A stretch of 64,000 bases of DNA from assembly GCF_028618435.1 (NCBI RefSeq), contig NZ_JAQISW010000007.1, positions 1 to 64,000 of the forward strand. Reading direction: 5' to 3'. The notes beneath the pieces were generated by a model that worked only from the letters and a program-made list of their open reading frames with translations, was not told the origin of the DNA and did no database searches. This DNA is from Bartonella sp. MM73XJBT.G (lineage in GTDB: Bacteria; Pseudomonadota; Alphaproteobacteria; Rhizobiales; Rhizobiaceae). Of this stretch, positions 56,459 to 64,000 are shown one piece after another (the first letter of the stretch is position 1; each line of letters opens with the position of its first letter). A program made the translations under genes and the position numbers.

Positions 56459-57876
56459 CAGCTTTATGGGATAAACAAGCACTTGTTGCGGCCATTGATG
56501 GTATTGGTATAGGAAGCGTGCCGGAAACTTTTTCTGGGGTTTCCATTGATAGCCGTACTCTTGTAGAAGGCGATATTTTTTTCTGCATTAAGGGGAATTA
56601 TCTCGATGGTCATGATTTTGCTGCGCAGGCTTATGCACGAGGTGCAGGCGTTCTTATTGTTGCGGAAAATCGTTTGAAGGATATGGAAAAGATATCAGCT
56701 CCATTGATTGTTGTTCCTGATGTTTTGCAAGCCCTAGAAAAACTTGGAAAAGCCGCACGAAAACGTTCAAGAGCTAGAATTATCGCGATAACAGGATCGG
56801 TGGGAAAAACAACAACAAAAGAAGCTTTAAAACAAGTCCTTGCAATGGCTGGGAATGTTCATGGCAATCTCGCTTCTTTAAATAATTGCTGGGGGGTTCC
56901 ACTTACTTTGGCGCGAATGCCTAAAGAGAGTGATTATGGTATCTTTGAAATTGGTATGAATCATAAGGATGAAATTCGTCCTCTGGTTAAACTGGTTTGT
57001 CCGCATGTTGCTCTCATTACGCATATTTGTGCAGGACATATGGGTTTTTTTAAAGATCTTGAAGAAATAGCAGAGGCAAAAGCTGAAATTTTTGAAGGAT
57101 TGAATGAGGAAGGCATTGCCATTTTAAATGCAGATAGTGATTTTTTTTCTTATCTCGTTCAAAAAGCAATGCAATGCGGTGTGAAAAAGATCTTAAGCTT
57201 TGGTGAGACTGAAAATGCTGATTATCAGGCACGGGATATACGTCTTTTAACCGATCATTCTTCTATGATGGTGCGCATTGGAGGACAGGATAGGGAGGTC
57301 CAAATTGGTGCTCCTGGACGCCATATTGTGCAAAATAGTTTAGCTGTTCTTGCTGTTTGTGATGCTATTGGTGTTGATTTAGATCCTATTGTGTTTTCTT
57401 TGAGTCATTTTTCTTCTCAAAAAGGGCGGGGTGTTCGTTATCGGTTGTCTTTATCAAATGAAGGTGAATTTTATCTCATTGATGAAAGCTATAATGCTAA
57501 TCCCGCATCTATGCGTGCGGCTCTTGAGCTTCTTGCGACAGGAGCAGTCGGGGAAGGGGGGCGGCGAATTGCTGTTTTAGGGGATATGCTAGAGTTAGGA
57601 GAGTATAGTGAAAAGCTTCATCGTGATTTAATAAAGCCCATACGTCTTTCTGGAGCTAATCCCGTTTTTTTATTTGGTAAGGCGATGAAATCTTTAGTCA
57701 GTGATTTATCTGCTGATGTTGAGGTTCATTATGCTGAAAATATTGAGAAAATTTTACCGCTTCTTTTGGCAGAAATTTCTCCTGGAGATCTCTTGATGAT
57801 TAAATCATCCAATAGCCTTTGTTCATCAAATATTGTTACGGCATTGCTTGAGCGCTATAAAGCGGTTTCTTCATAG
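56455..57876 (+). CDS. murF: UDP-MurNAc-pentapeptide synthetase MurF
   Basis: MurF ligates D-Ala-D-Ala to complete the pentapeptide precursor. The 473-residue protein has [21 protein letters not shown]-loop [16 protein letters not shown] near residue 114, [33 protein letters not shown] near residue 347 and [11 protein letters not shown]. It overlaps murE by 4 bp (ATGA), which implies coupled translation. Confidence 0.97.
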   Translation: MTALWDKQALVAAIDGIGIGSVPETFSGVSIDSRTLVEGDIFFCIKGNYLDGHDFAAQAYARGAGVLIVAENRLKDMEKISAPLIVVPDVLQALEKLGKAARKRSRARIIAITGSVGKTTTKEALKQVLAMAGNVHGNLASLNNCWGVPLTLARMPKESDYGIFEIGMNHKDEIRPLVKLVCPHVALITHICAGHMGFFKDLEEIAEAKAEIFEGLNEEGIAILNADSDFFSYLVQKAMQCGVKKILSFGETENADYQARDIRLLTDHSSMMVRIGGQDREVQIGAPGRHIVQNSLAVLAVCDAIGVDLDPIVFSLSHFSSQKGRGVRYRLSLSNEGEFYLIDESYNANPASMRAALELLATGAVGEGGRRIAVLGDMLELGEYSEKLHRDLIKPIRLSGANPVFLFGKAMKSLVSDLSADVEVHYAENIEKILPLLLAEISPGDLLMIKSSNSLCSSNIVTALLERYKAVSS

Positions 57877-57897
57877 TTTTAAAAGGTTTTTTGTCCC

Positions 57898-58968
57898 ATG
57901 ATGCTGTTTTTTTCTTCGTTTAGTGATTGGCTTCCAGGTGTGAATGTTTTCCGCTACATTACTTTTCGTACGATAGCAGCGATGCTGACTTCTGGACTCA
58001 TTGTTTTTTTGTTCGGACCTAGCATCATTGCTTCTCTTAAGTTGCGGCAGGGCAAAGGGCAACCAATTCGTGCCGATGGCCCTCAAACACATTTTAAAAA
58101 GGCTGGAACACCTACAATGGGTGGATTAATGATTTTAACCGGCATTGTTGTATCAGCATTTTTGTGGTGTAATTTATCGAATATTTATTTTTGGGTATCG
58201 CTCTTGGTTATGCTTTCTTTTGGGGCAATTGGATTTTATGATGATTATCTTAAGGTTACAAAACAAACAGACAAAGGATTTTCTGGGAAAGCACGTTTAA
58301 GTCTTGAGTTTGTTGTTGCAGCAATTGCTGCTTTTATCATCCTGCAAATTGGCTCATCTGGATTCGCTTTGCCTTTTTTAAAAGATTATCTTATCAATTT
58401 GGGTTGGTTTTTCATTCCTTTTTCTGCTTTTGTTATTGTCGCGACAGGGAATGCGGTTAATTTGACCGATGGTCTTGATGGTCTTGCTATTGTTCCTGTG
58501 ATGGTTGCTGCCTTATCTTTTGCTCTGATTGCTTATCTTTGTGGTAATATGAATTTTGCTGATTACCTCCAAATACACTATGTATCGGGAACAGGTGAAT
58601 TGGCTGTTTTATTGGGAGCTGTTGTAGGGGCAGGGCTTGGCTTTTTATGGTTTAATGCACCGCCTGCTGCTATTTTTATGGGGGATACTGGTTCGTTGGC
58701 TCTTGGAGGTTTATTGGGGACTGTTGCGGTTGCTACAAAGCACGAAATTGTGTTGGCTCTTATTGGTGGACTGTTTGTTATGGAAGCTTTTTCGGTCGTT
58801 ATTCAGGTTGGTTATTTCAAATTGACAAGAAAACGCGTGTTTCTTATGGCACCAATCCATCATCATTTTGAAAAAAAAGGCTGGACTGAAAGCCAAGTGG
58901 TGATACGGTTTTGGATTATTTCAATTGTTCTTGCTCTCATTGGTCTTTCAACACTTAAATTGCGGTGA
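57898..58968 (+). CDS. mraY: Phospho-MurNAc-pentapeptide transferase MraY
   Basis: MraY moves phospho-MurNAc-pentapeptide onto undecaprenyl phosphate at the inner membrane, giving lipid I. The 356-residue protein has ten membrane segments and the family motifs [10 protein letters not shown] near residue 64, the catalytic Asp pair in [22 protein letters not shown] near residue 187, [15 protein letters not shown] and [12 protein letters not shown] near residue 320. 21 bp after murF. Confidence 0.97.
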   Translation: MMLFFSSFSDWLPGVNVFRYITFRTIAAMLTSGLIVFLFGPSIIASLKLRQGKGQPIRADGPQTHFKKAGTPTMGGLMILTGIVVSAFLWCNLSNIYFWVSLLVMLSFGAIGFYDDYLKVTKQTDKGFSGKARLSLEFVVAAIAAFIILQIGSSGFALPFLKDYLINLGWFFIPFSAFVIVATGNAVNLTDGLDGLAIVPVMVAALSFALIAYLCGNMNFADYLQIHYVSGTGELAVLLGAVVGAGLGFLWFNAPPAAIFMGDTGSLALGGLLGTVAVATKHEIVLALIGGLFVMEAFSVVIQVGYFKLTRKRVFLMAPIHHHFEKKGWTESQVVIRFWIISIVLALIGLSTLKLR

Positions 58969-58972
58969 GATT

Positions 58973-60367
58973 TTGATTTCTATTGCGTGTTATAAGGGGA
59001 AAAAAGTTGCTTTGTTTGGATTAGGAAAGTCTGGATTAGCAACGGCACAAGCGTTGATGTGTGGTGATGCAGAAGTGGTGGCATGGGATGATAATCCTGC
59101 GAGCGTGCAAGAAGCTTTTCGGCAAAATATTCCAACAAGAGATCTCCACAGTGAAGATTGGTCAGAATTTGTAGCATTGATTCTCGCCCCTGGCGTTCCT
59201 TTAAATTATCCTCAACCTCATTGGGTTGTTAAAAAAGCACGTCAAGCGAATATAGAAATTATCGGTGATATTGAATTATTTGTTCGTGCGCGCCATCATT
59301 TTTTACAGCGTTATGGTTTTTGTGATGAGGATGTTCCTTTCATTGCGATTACGGGTACGAATGGAAAGTCGACAACAACGGCTTTGCTTGCACATTTGTT
59401 GGAAAAAATGGGTTATGATGTGCAAATGGGGGGAAATATTGGAAATGCAATATTGATGCTTAAGCCTTTTGTTAAACAACGTATCTATGTGATTGAATGT
59501 TCATCATTTCAAATTAATCTTACGCCCTCTCTTCAGCCAACCATTGGGCTTTTATTAAACTTGACACCTGATCATATTGATCGTCATGGGAGTTTTGCGC
59601 ATTATGTGCAAACCAAAAGGCATTTGGTTGCTCAGGCTTCTAAGGCTTTTATTTCAGTTGATGATGCCGCTTGTGAGATGTTGTATCAACAATTGCTTTA
59701 CGAGGGGCATCAAATTGAGGCAGTTTCCAAGGATCATTTGCTAGAAAATGGTTTTTATGCAGAGGGGACCAAGCTCTTTTCTGTTCGTCAAGGACAGCGA
59801 TATATGCTTGCAGATCTTGCTTCTGTGCCTTCTTTGCGTGGAGGTCATAATGCGCAAAATGCTCTTATGGCTTTGGCAACGTTGCAGGCTTTAAAAATAA
59901 CCGATCCTTTTATGGACAAGTATTTAGCAAGCTATAAAGGATTGCCTCATCGTATGCAGCAGGTGCGTAAAATGGGGGCGGTTTTATTTATCAATGATAG
60001 CAAGGCGACGAATGCGGATGCAACAGCGCCTGCACTTTGCGCCTTTAATGATATTTTTTGGATTGTTGGGGGGCAGGCAAAAAAGGGAGGAATTGAGTCT
60101 CTTAGAGATTTTTTTCCTAAAATTCGTAAGGCCTATTTGATTGGGAGTGCGGCAGAAGAATTTGCTCGCATTATTGGTTCTGCTTTTCCTTTTTCAATGA
60201 GTTTAACTTTGGAGAATGCGGTGCATGAAGCGAGCATTGATGCAATGCATTGCAAGGCAAAGGAGGTGGTGGTTCTTTTGTCACCTGCTTGTGCAAGTTA
60301 TGACCAATTTAAAAATTATGAGGTGCGGGGTGAAGCATTTGTCTCTTTGGTGATGCAGTTACAATAA
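58973..60367 (+). CDS. murD: UDP-MurNAc-L-Ala:D-Glu ligase MurD
   Basis: MurD adds D-glutamate to UDP-MurNAc-L-Ala. TTG at 58973 with GGTGAG 6 nt upstream is chosen; the frame is open into mraY, but MurD proteins of this class start at [20 protein letters not shown]. The 464-residue enzyme has P-loop [20 protein letters not shown] near residue 123, [12 protein letters not shown] near residue 199, and [17 protein letters not shown] near residue 337. It starts 4 bp after mraY. Confidence 0.95.
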   Translation: MISIACYKGKKVALFGLGKSGLATAQALMCGDAEVVAWDDNPASVQEAFRQNIPTRDLHSEDWSEFVALILAPGVPLNYPQPHWVVKKARQANIEIIGDIELFVRARHHFLQRYGFCDEDVPFIAITGTNGKSTTTALLAHLLEKMGYDVQMGGNIGNAILMLKPFVKQRIYVIECSSFQINLTPSLQPTIGLLLNLTPDHIDRHGSFAHYVQTKRHLVAQASKAFISVDDAACEMLYQQLLYEGHQIEAVSKDHLLENGFYAEGTKLFSVRQGQRYMLADLASVPSLRGGHNAQNALMALATLQALKITDPFMDKYLASYKGLPHRMQQVRKMGAVLFINDSKATNADATAPALCAFNDIFWIVGGQAKKGGIESLRDFFPKIRKAYLIGSAAEEFARIIGSAFPFSMSLTLENAVHEASIDAMHCKAKEVVVLLSPACASYDQFKNYEVRGEAFVSLVMQLQ

Positions 60368-60511
60368 AAAAGTATCAATTATAAAAAAATATTTTTGCGT
60401 TAAGACTCCAGAATCTTTTTTTGTATAATTTAGTTTTTAAAGTGTTTGTTAGGCAGGTTGGGGAACCTTATCACTTTGAGACGATTTATAAAACGGATAA
60501 GGTGGATATAA

Positions 60512-61660
60512 ATGATTACGCGTGCAGATAGAGACCCAATTGCGAATTGGTGGTGGACAATTGATCGCTCTATTTTTGCTGCTTGTTTAATTTTAATGGG
60601 GATTGGCATTATGCTGTCTTTTGCTGCTAGTCCCACTATTGCAAAAAAAATCGGAATTGCTGATAGTTTTTATTTTGTTCGCTGGCATATCATTTTTAGC
60701 ATTTTAGCATTTTTTACAATGGTTACTATTTCCTTTTTTTCGCTTCCTAATATTCGTCGTTTATGTGCTCTTTTGCTCATTGTAACGCTTGTTCTTATGG
60801 TTGTAACTCTATTTTGGGGTCCTGAATTAAAGGGAGCACGGCGGTGGATTTTGCTCTTTGGTTTTTCTGTACAAGCTTCAGAGTTTATGAAGCCGGCTTT
60901 TGTGGTGATGTCCGCTTGGCTTTTTTCAGAACAGATACGTAAGAGGGGAATTCCAGGTTACATGTTAGCAACTCTACTTTATGCCATTTGTTGTGTTCTT
61001 CTGGTTTTACAGCCTGATATTGGACAAACAATTTTAATAAGTGCAACATGGGGAGGGCTTTTTTTTATTGCTGGTGTGCCTCTTACGGTTATTTTTTTCT
61101 TTCTCATTTTTGGCGTTGTAGGAATTATTCTTGCTTATCTTTTTCTGCCTCATGTGCGCGATCGTATCAATGGTTTTTTGACAGGGGAAGGAGATACCTT
61201 CCAAGTGGATGTAGGACGTGAGGCTATTTTAAATGGTGGTTGGTTTGGACAAGGTCCTGGAGAGGGAACAGTAAAACGGATCATTCCTGATAGCCATACA
61301 GATTTTGTATTTTCTGTTGCTGCTGAAGAATATGGTATTATTCTTTGTTTGTTAATTATGATGCTTTTTGGCTTTATCGTTATGCGCTCATTGTATATAG
61401 CTATGAATACGCGTGATTCCTTTATACGTCTAGGTATTACGGGCATAGCCATGATGATAGGCTTTCAATCAGCGATTAATATGGCTGTTAATCTTCACTT
61501 AATCCCTCCCAAAGGCATGACATTGCCGTTTATTTCTTATGGTGGTTCATCAATGGTGGCGATTGCATTTTCAATGGGAATTTTACTCAGTTTAACACGT
61601 CGTTGGCCAGAGTCCCGTCTTTCAGCTGTTTCTTCTTCTGTCTTGGATACCTCTTCATGA
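60512..61660 (+). CDS. ftsW: Septal peptidoglycan glycosyltransferase FtsW
   Basis: FtsW (SEDS family) polymerises lipid II at the division site with FtsI. The 382-residue protein has about ten membrane segments, GARRWILLFGFSVQASEFMK near residue 110, the QPDIGQTILI loop with its catalytic-region Asp, GQGPGEGTVKRIIPDSHTDF and the C-terminal GMTLPFISYGGSSMVAIAFS. It starts 144 bp after murD, the only sizeable gap in this cluster, so a promoter may lie there. Confidence 0.96.
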   Translation: MITRADRDPIANWWWTIDRSIFAACLILMGIGIMLSFAASPTIAKKIGIADSFYFVRWHIIFSILAFFTMVTISFFSLPNIRRLCALLLIVTLVLMVVTLFWGPELKGARRWILLFGFSVQASEFMKPAFVVMSAWLFSEQIRKRGIPGYMLATLLYAICCVLLVLQPDIGQTILISATWGGLFFIAGVPLTVIFFFLIFGVVGIILAYLFLPHVRDRINGFLTGEGDTFQVDVGREAILNGGWFGQGPGEGTVKRIIPDSHTDFVFSVAAEEYGIILCLLIMMLFGFIVMRSLYIAMNTRDSFIRLGITGIAMMIGFQSAINMAVNLHLIPPKGMTLPFISYGGSSMVAIAFSMGILLSLTRRWPESRLSAVSSSVLDTSS

Positions 61661-62793
61661 ATGATAAAAAAGTTATTGTTTTGGTGGCGGGGGGGACAGG
61701 TGGACATCTTTTTCCTGCTGAGGCCCTTGCTGTTGAATTAAGGTGGCGTGGATATGATGTTCATTTAATAACAGACGAAAGAGCGCGATCTTTTGTAAGC
61801 AGCTTTGATGAAGAGCATATACATATCGTTTCATCGGCAACATTTATACGACGCCATCCTTTTGCTTTGATAAAAACGTTTTGGTCTTTGCTAAAAGGTA
61901 TGGGGCAATCGTTGGCGTTATTTTACAAATTACGTCCTGTTCTCGTTGGTGGTTTTGGGGGGTATCCCAGTTTCCCTCCTCTTTTTATGGCGACCTTAAT
62001 GCGGCGTGTAACATTTATTCATGAGCAAAATGCTGTTATGGGGCGTGCTAACCGAGTGTTGGCAATTTTTGTGCGTGCAATCGCTGGTGGTTTGTTGTCA
62101 CCACATGGTCCTTATGCTCATAAAACGCTTTTAACGGGGAATCCAGTGCGTGAGGCTGTGTTGAAAGCGGCAGAAATTCCTTATCAGTCTTCTATAGGTG
62201 ATGAGCCATTTTATTTTTTGGTTTTTGGGGGTAGTCAAGGAGCTTCTTTTTTTTCACATATTGTTCCAGAAGCGATTGCTTTGCTCGATGATCAGAACCG
62301 TAAACGCTTACGCATTGTACAGCAAATTCGTGGTGACGCTGAAGAGTTGATTAAAACCTATCGTGATATGGGGGTACAAGCTGAGGTTGCTCCTTTCTTT
62401 GATGATATGGCTGAACGTATGGCACATGCCCATTTTATTTTGTCGCGCGCAGGGGCTTCAACGGTTTGTGAGATAGCGGTGATTGGTCGACCTGCTTTAC
62501 TTGTTCCTTATCCTCATGCTTTGGATCATGATCAGGCTGCCAATGCTGCTCTTCTTGCACGTATGGGTGGTGCGCAAATTATATTAGAAAAAGATTTAAA
62601 TGCACAAAAGCTTTCTGCTCTTCTAACGCAAGCTTATTGTGCACCACATTTATTGGAAGAACAAGCGCTTGCTGCAAAAAAAGTTGGGCAACCTCATGCA
62701 ACACGGTGCCTTGCTGATATGGCTGAATCCTTAATTGCAGGGCGATTGTTGTCAGATATAAAAGAGGAGCTTTTTGATGAAAATGCCACTTGA
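61657..62793 (+). CDS. murG: Lipid II synthase MurG
   Basis: MurG adds GlcNAc to lipid I on the inner membrane's cytoplasmic face. The ATG at 61657 overlaps the ftsW stop by 4 bp; the earlier open frame lies within ftsW. The 378-residue GT-B enzyme has [20 protein letters not shown] near residue 10, [11 protein letters not shown] near 94, [16 protein letters not shown] near 120, [12 protein letters not shown] near 190 and [20 protein letters not shown] near 265. Confidence 0.97.
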   Translation: MNDKKVIVLVAGGTGGHLFPAEALAVELRWRGYDVHLITDERARSFVSSFDEEHIHIVSSATFIRRHPFALIKTFWSLLKGMGQSLALFYKLRPVLVGGFGGYPSFPPLFMATLMRRVTFIHEQNAVMGRANRVLAIFVRAIAGGLLSPHGPYAHKTLLTGNPVREAVLKAAEIPYQSSIGDEPFYFLVFGGSQGASFFSHIVPEAIALLDDQNRKRLRIVQQIRGDAEELIKTYRDMGVQAEVAPFFDDMAERMAHAHFILSRAGASTVCEIAVIGRPALLVPYPHALDHDQAANAALLARMGGAQIILEKDLNAQKLSALLTQAYCAPHLLEEQALAAKKVGQPHATRCLADMAESLIAGRLLSDIKEELFDENAT

Positions 62794-64000
62794 TATAGGC
62801 GTTATCCATTTTATTGGAATCGGGGGGATTGGTATGAGTGGAATTGCGGAGGTTTTTTATAATCTTGGCTATAAAGTTCAAGGGTCCGATCAAATTGAGA
62901 GTGCCAATGTTGAACGTTTACGGAGAAAAGGAATTAATATTCATATCGGTCATTGTGCTGAAAATTTAGGAAATGCAGAGGTTGTTGTTTTTTCTACTGC
63001 CGTTAAAAAAACAAATCCTGAATATATTGCTGCAAAAGAAAGACATTTGCCGCTTGTCAGACGTGCAGAAATGCTGGCGGAACTAATGCGATTTCGGCGC
63101 GCAATCGCGGTGGGTGGTACACATGGTAAAACAACGACTACATCAATGGTTGCAGCGCTTCTTGATGCTGGTCGTTTTGATCCAGTGGTGATTAATGGCG
63201 GTATTATTAATGCCTATGGTACGAATTCTCGTACGGGAGAGGGCGATTGGATGATTGTTGAAGCCGATGAAAGCGATGGAACATTTTTAAAGCTGCCTGC
63301 TGATATTGCTGTTGTTACCAATATTGATGCTGAGCATTTGGATCATTATGGAAGTTTTGATGCTGTCCGCGCAGCTTTTCGGCAATTCGTCGAAAATGTT
63401 CCTTTTTATGGTTTCGCTGTTTTGTGTCTTGATCATCCAGAGGTTCAGTCATTGGCGGGCCGTATTGATGATCGTTGGGTGATTACTTATGGTGCAAATC
63501 CACAAGCGGATGTTCGTTTTCTTAATCTTTCGATGGATGGTCAAAAAACCTATTTTGATGTTCTTGTTCGTTCACGCAAGACAGGAAGGACGATTGAGTT
63601 GAAAAATTTGCTTTTGCCCATGGCAGGAGAGCATAATGTTGCCAATGCAACAGCAGCGATAGCGATTGCGTATGAACTTGGCATTTCAAATGAATTAATA
63701 AAGAAGGGGTTAGCGGAATTTGGAGGCGTAAAACGGCGTTTTACACGAACAGGAAGTTGGCGTGGCATTGAAATATTTGATGATTATGGACATCACCCTG
63801 TTGAAATAAAAGCTGTTTTGCGTGCGGCGCGTGAGAGTGCAAAAGGGCGTGTCATTGCCATTGCACAACCCCATCGTTATTCGCGTTTGTATCATTTATT
63901 TGATGAGTTTGCTGCTTGTTTTAATGATGCCGATACAGTGTTGATTGCCCCTGTTTATGCGGCTGGAGAAGAGCCTATTGTAGGGTTTGGTTCGAAAGAA
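62777..64000 (+). CDS. murC: UDP-MurNAc:L-Ala ligase MurC (3' end outside window)
   Basis: MurC adds L-alanine to UDP-MurNAc, the first peptide step. 408 codons are visible of about 470. It has [20 protein letters not shown] at the N-terminus, P-loop [20 protein letters not shown] near residue 112, [12 protein letters not shown] near 170, [12 protein letters not shown] near 190 and [20 protein letters not shown] near 333. GAGGAG precedes the ATG, and the gene overlaps murG by 17 bp. Confidence 0.97.
   Translation, partial: MKMPLDIGVIHFIGIGGIGMSGIAEVFYNLGYKVQGSDQIESANVERLRRKGINIHIGHCAENLGNAEVVVFSTAVKKTNPEYIAAKERHLPLVRRAEMLAELMRFRRAIAVGGTHGKTTTTSMVAALLDAGRFDPVVINGGIINAYGTNSRTGEGDWMIVEADESDGTFLKLPADIAVVTNIDAEHLDHYGSFDAVRAAFRQFVENVPFYGFAVLCLDHPEVQSLAGRIDDRWVITYGANPQADVRFLNLSMDGQKTYFDVLVRSRKTGRTIELKNLLLPMAGEHNVANATAAIAIAYELGISNELIKKGLAEFGGVKRRFTRTGSWRGIEIFDDYGHHPVEIKAVLRAARESAKGRVIAIAQPHRYSRLYHLFDEFAACFNDADTVLIAPVYAAGEEPIVGFGSKE

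Overview
The window is almost certainly from a Bartonella chromosome (Alphaproteobacteria, Hyphomicrobiales). It is AT-rich and has low coding density. It carries the alphaproteobacterial cell-cycle set ChpT, CtrA and SciP, a diamino-sugar lipid A gene pair, a Brucella BP26-like SIMPL protein, and many decayed phage and integrase pieces next to tRNA genes. The genus assignment comes from recognising proteins and gene order; no database search was possible.

Layout. 1-1911 is the 5' part of a minus-strand autotransporter-like surface protein built of long tandem repeats; it leaves the window on the left. 2186-4250 is a phage remnant (frameshifted tail gene D, a D12-class DNA adenine methylase, short tandem repeats) that abuts the 3' end of a tRNA-Met gene. 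gnnA-gnnB (4493-6617) follow, then a truncated integrase and the first copy of a dispersed repeat of about 120 bp. 7365-11769 holds a small membrane-protein operon and the CtrA regulatory cluster (chpT, ctrA, fliJ-like, sciP). 12198-24246 holds mnmA, a SPOUT methyltransferase, a candidate sRNA, a CDF metal exporter, a DUF1460 lipoprotein, a wrecked TetA-like MFS gene, carA, yqeY, ubiC and a GlsB-type membrane protein. 25103-34639 holds a Na/Pi cotransporter, an MscS-like channel, dnaG, rpoD, a UPF0260 protein, a SIMPL protein and a CAT-anticodon tRNA. 34640-39768 is an accessory island: a small gene and an HTH repressor that share the same palindromic operator, decayed hexapeptide-repeat phage genes, a small coiled-coil membrane protein, a DUF1508 microprotein and an XRE regulator. 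40133-46698 holds a DUF475 membrane protein, pncA, ettA, more integrase and repeat relics and an ArsR-methyltransferase fusion. 46699-50594 is mostly gene-poor but contains a well-structured sRNA candidate with a CCTCCT/poly-C loop. From 50595 a lytic transglycosylase and rnpB lead into the division and cell-wall cluster rsmH-ftsL-ftsI-murE-murF-mraY-murD-ftsW-murG-murC, which runs off the right edge.

How it fits together. The right-hand cluster makes and polymerises peptidoglycan precursors at the division site. CtrA, ChpT and SciP form the control layer that normally times division and replication in this class. The accessory stretches show repeated phage or integrative-element insertion followed by decay. 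The most unusual signals are (1) six copies of a repeat that matches the leader of the integrase fragments, three of them without an integrase, (2) the two-operator HTH module at 35794-36288, and (3) two uncharacterised sRNA candidates with C-rich, anti-Shine-Dalgarno-like loops.
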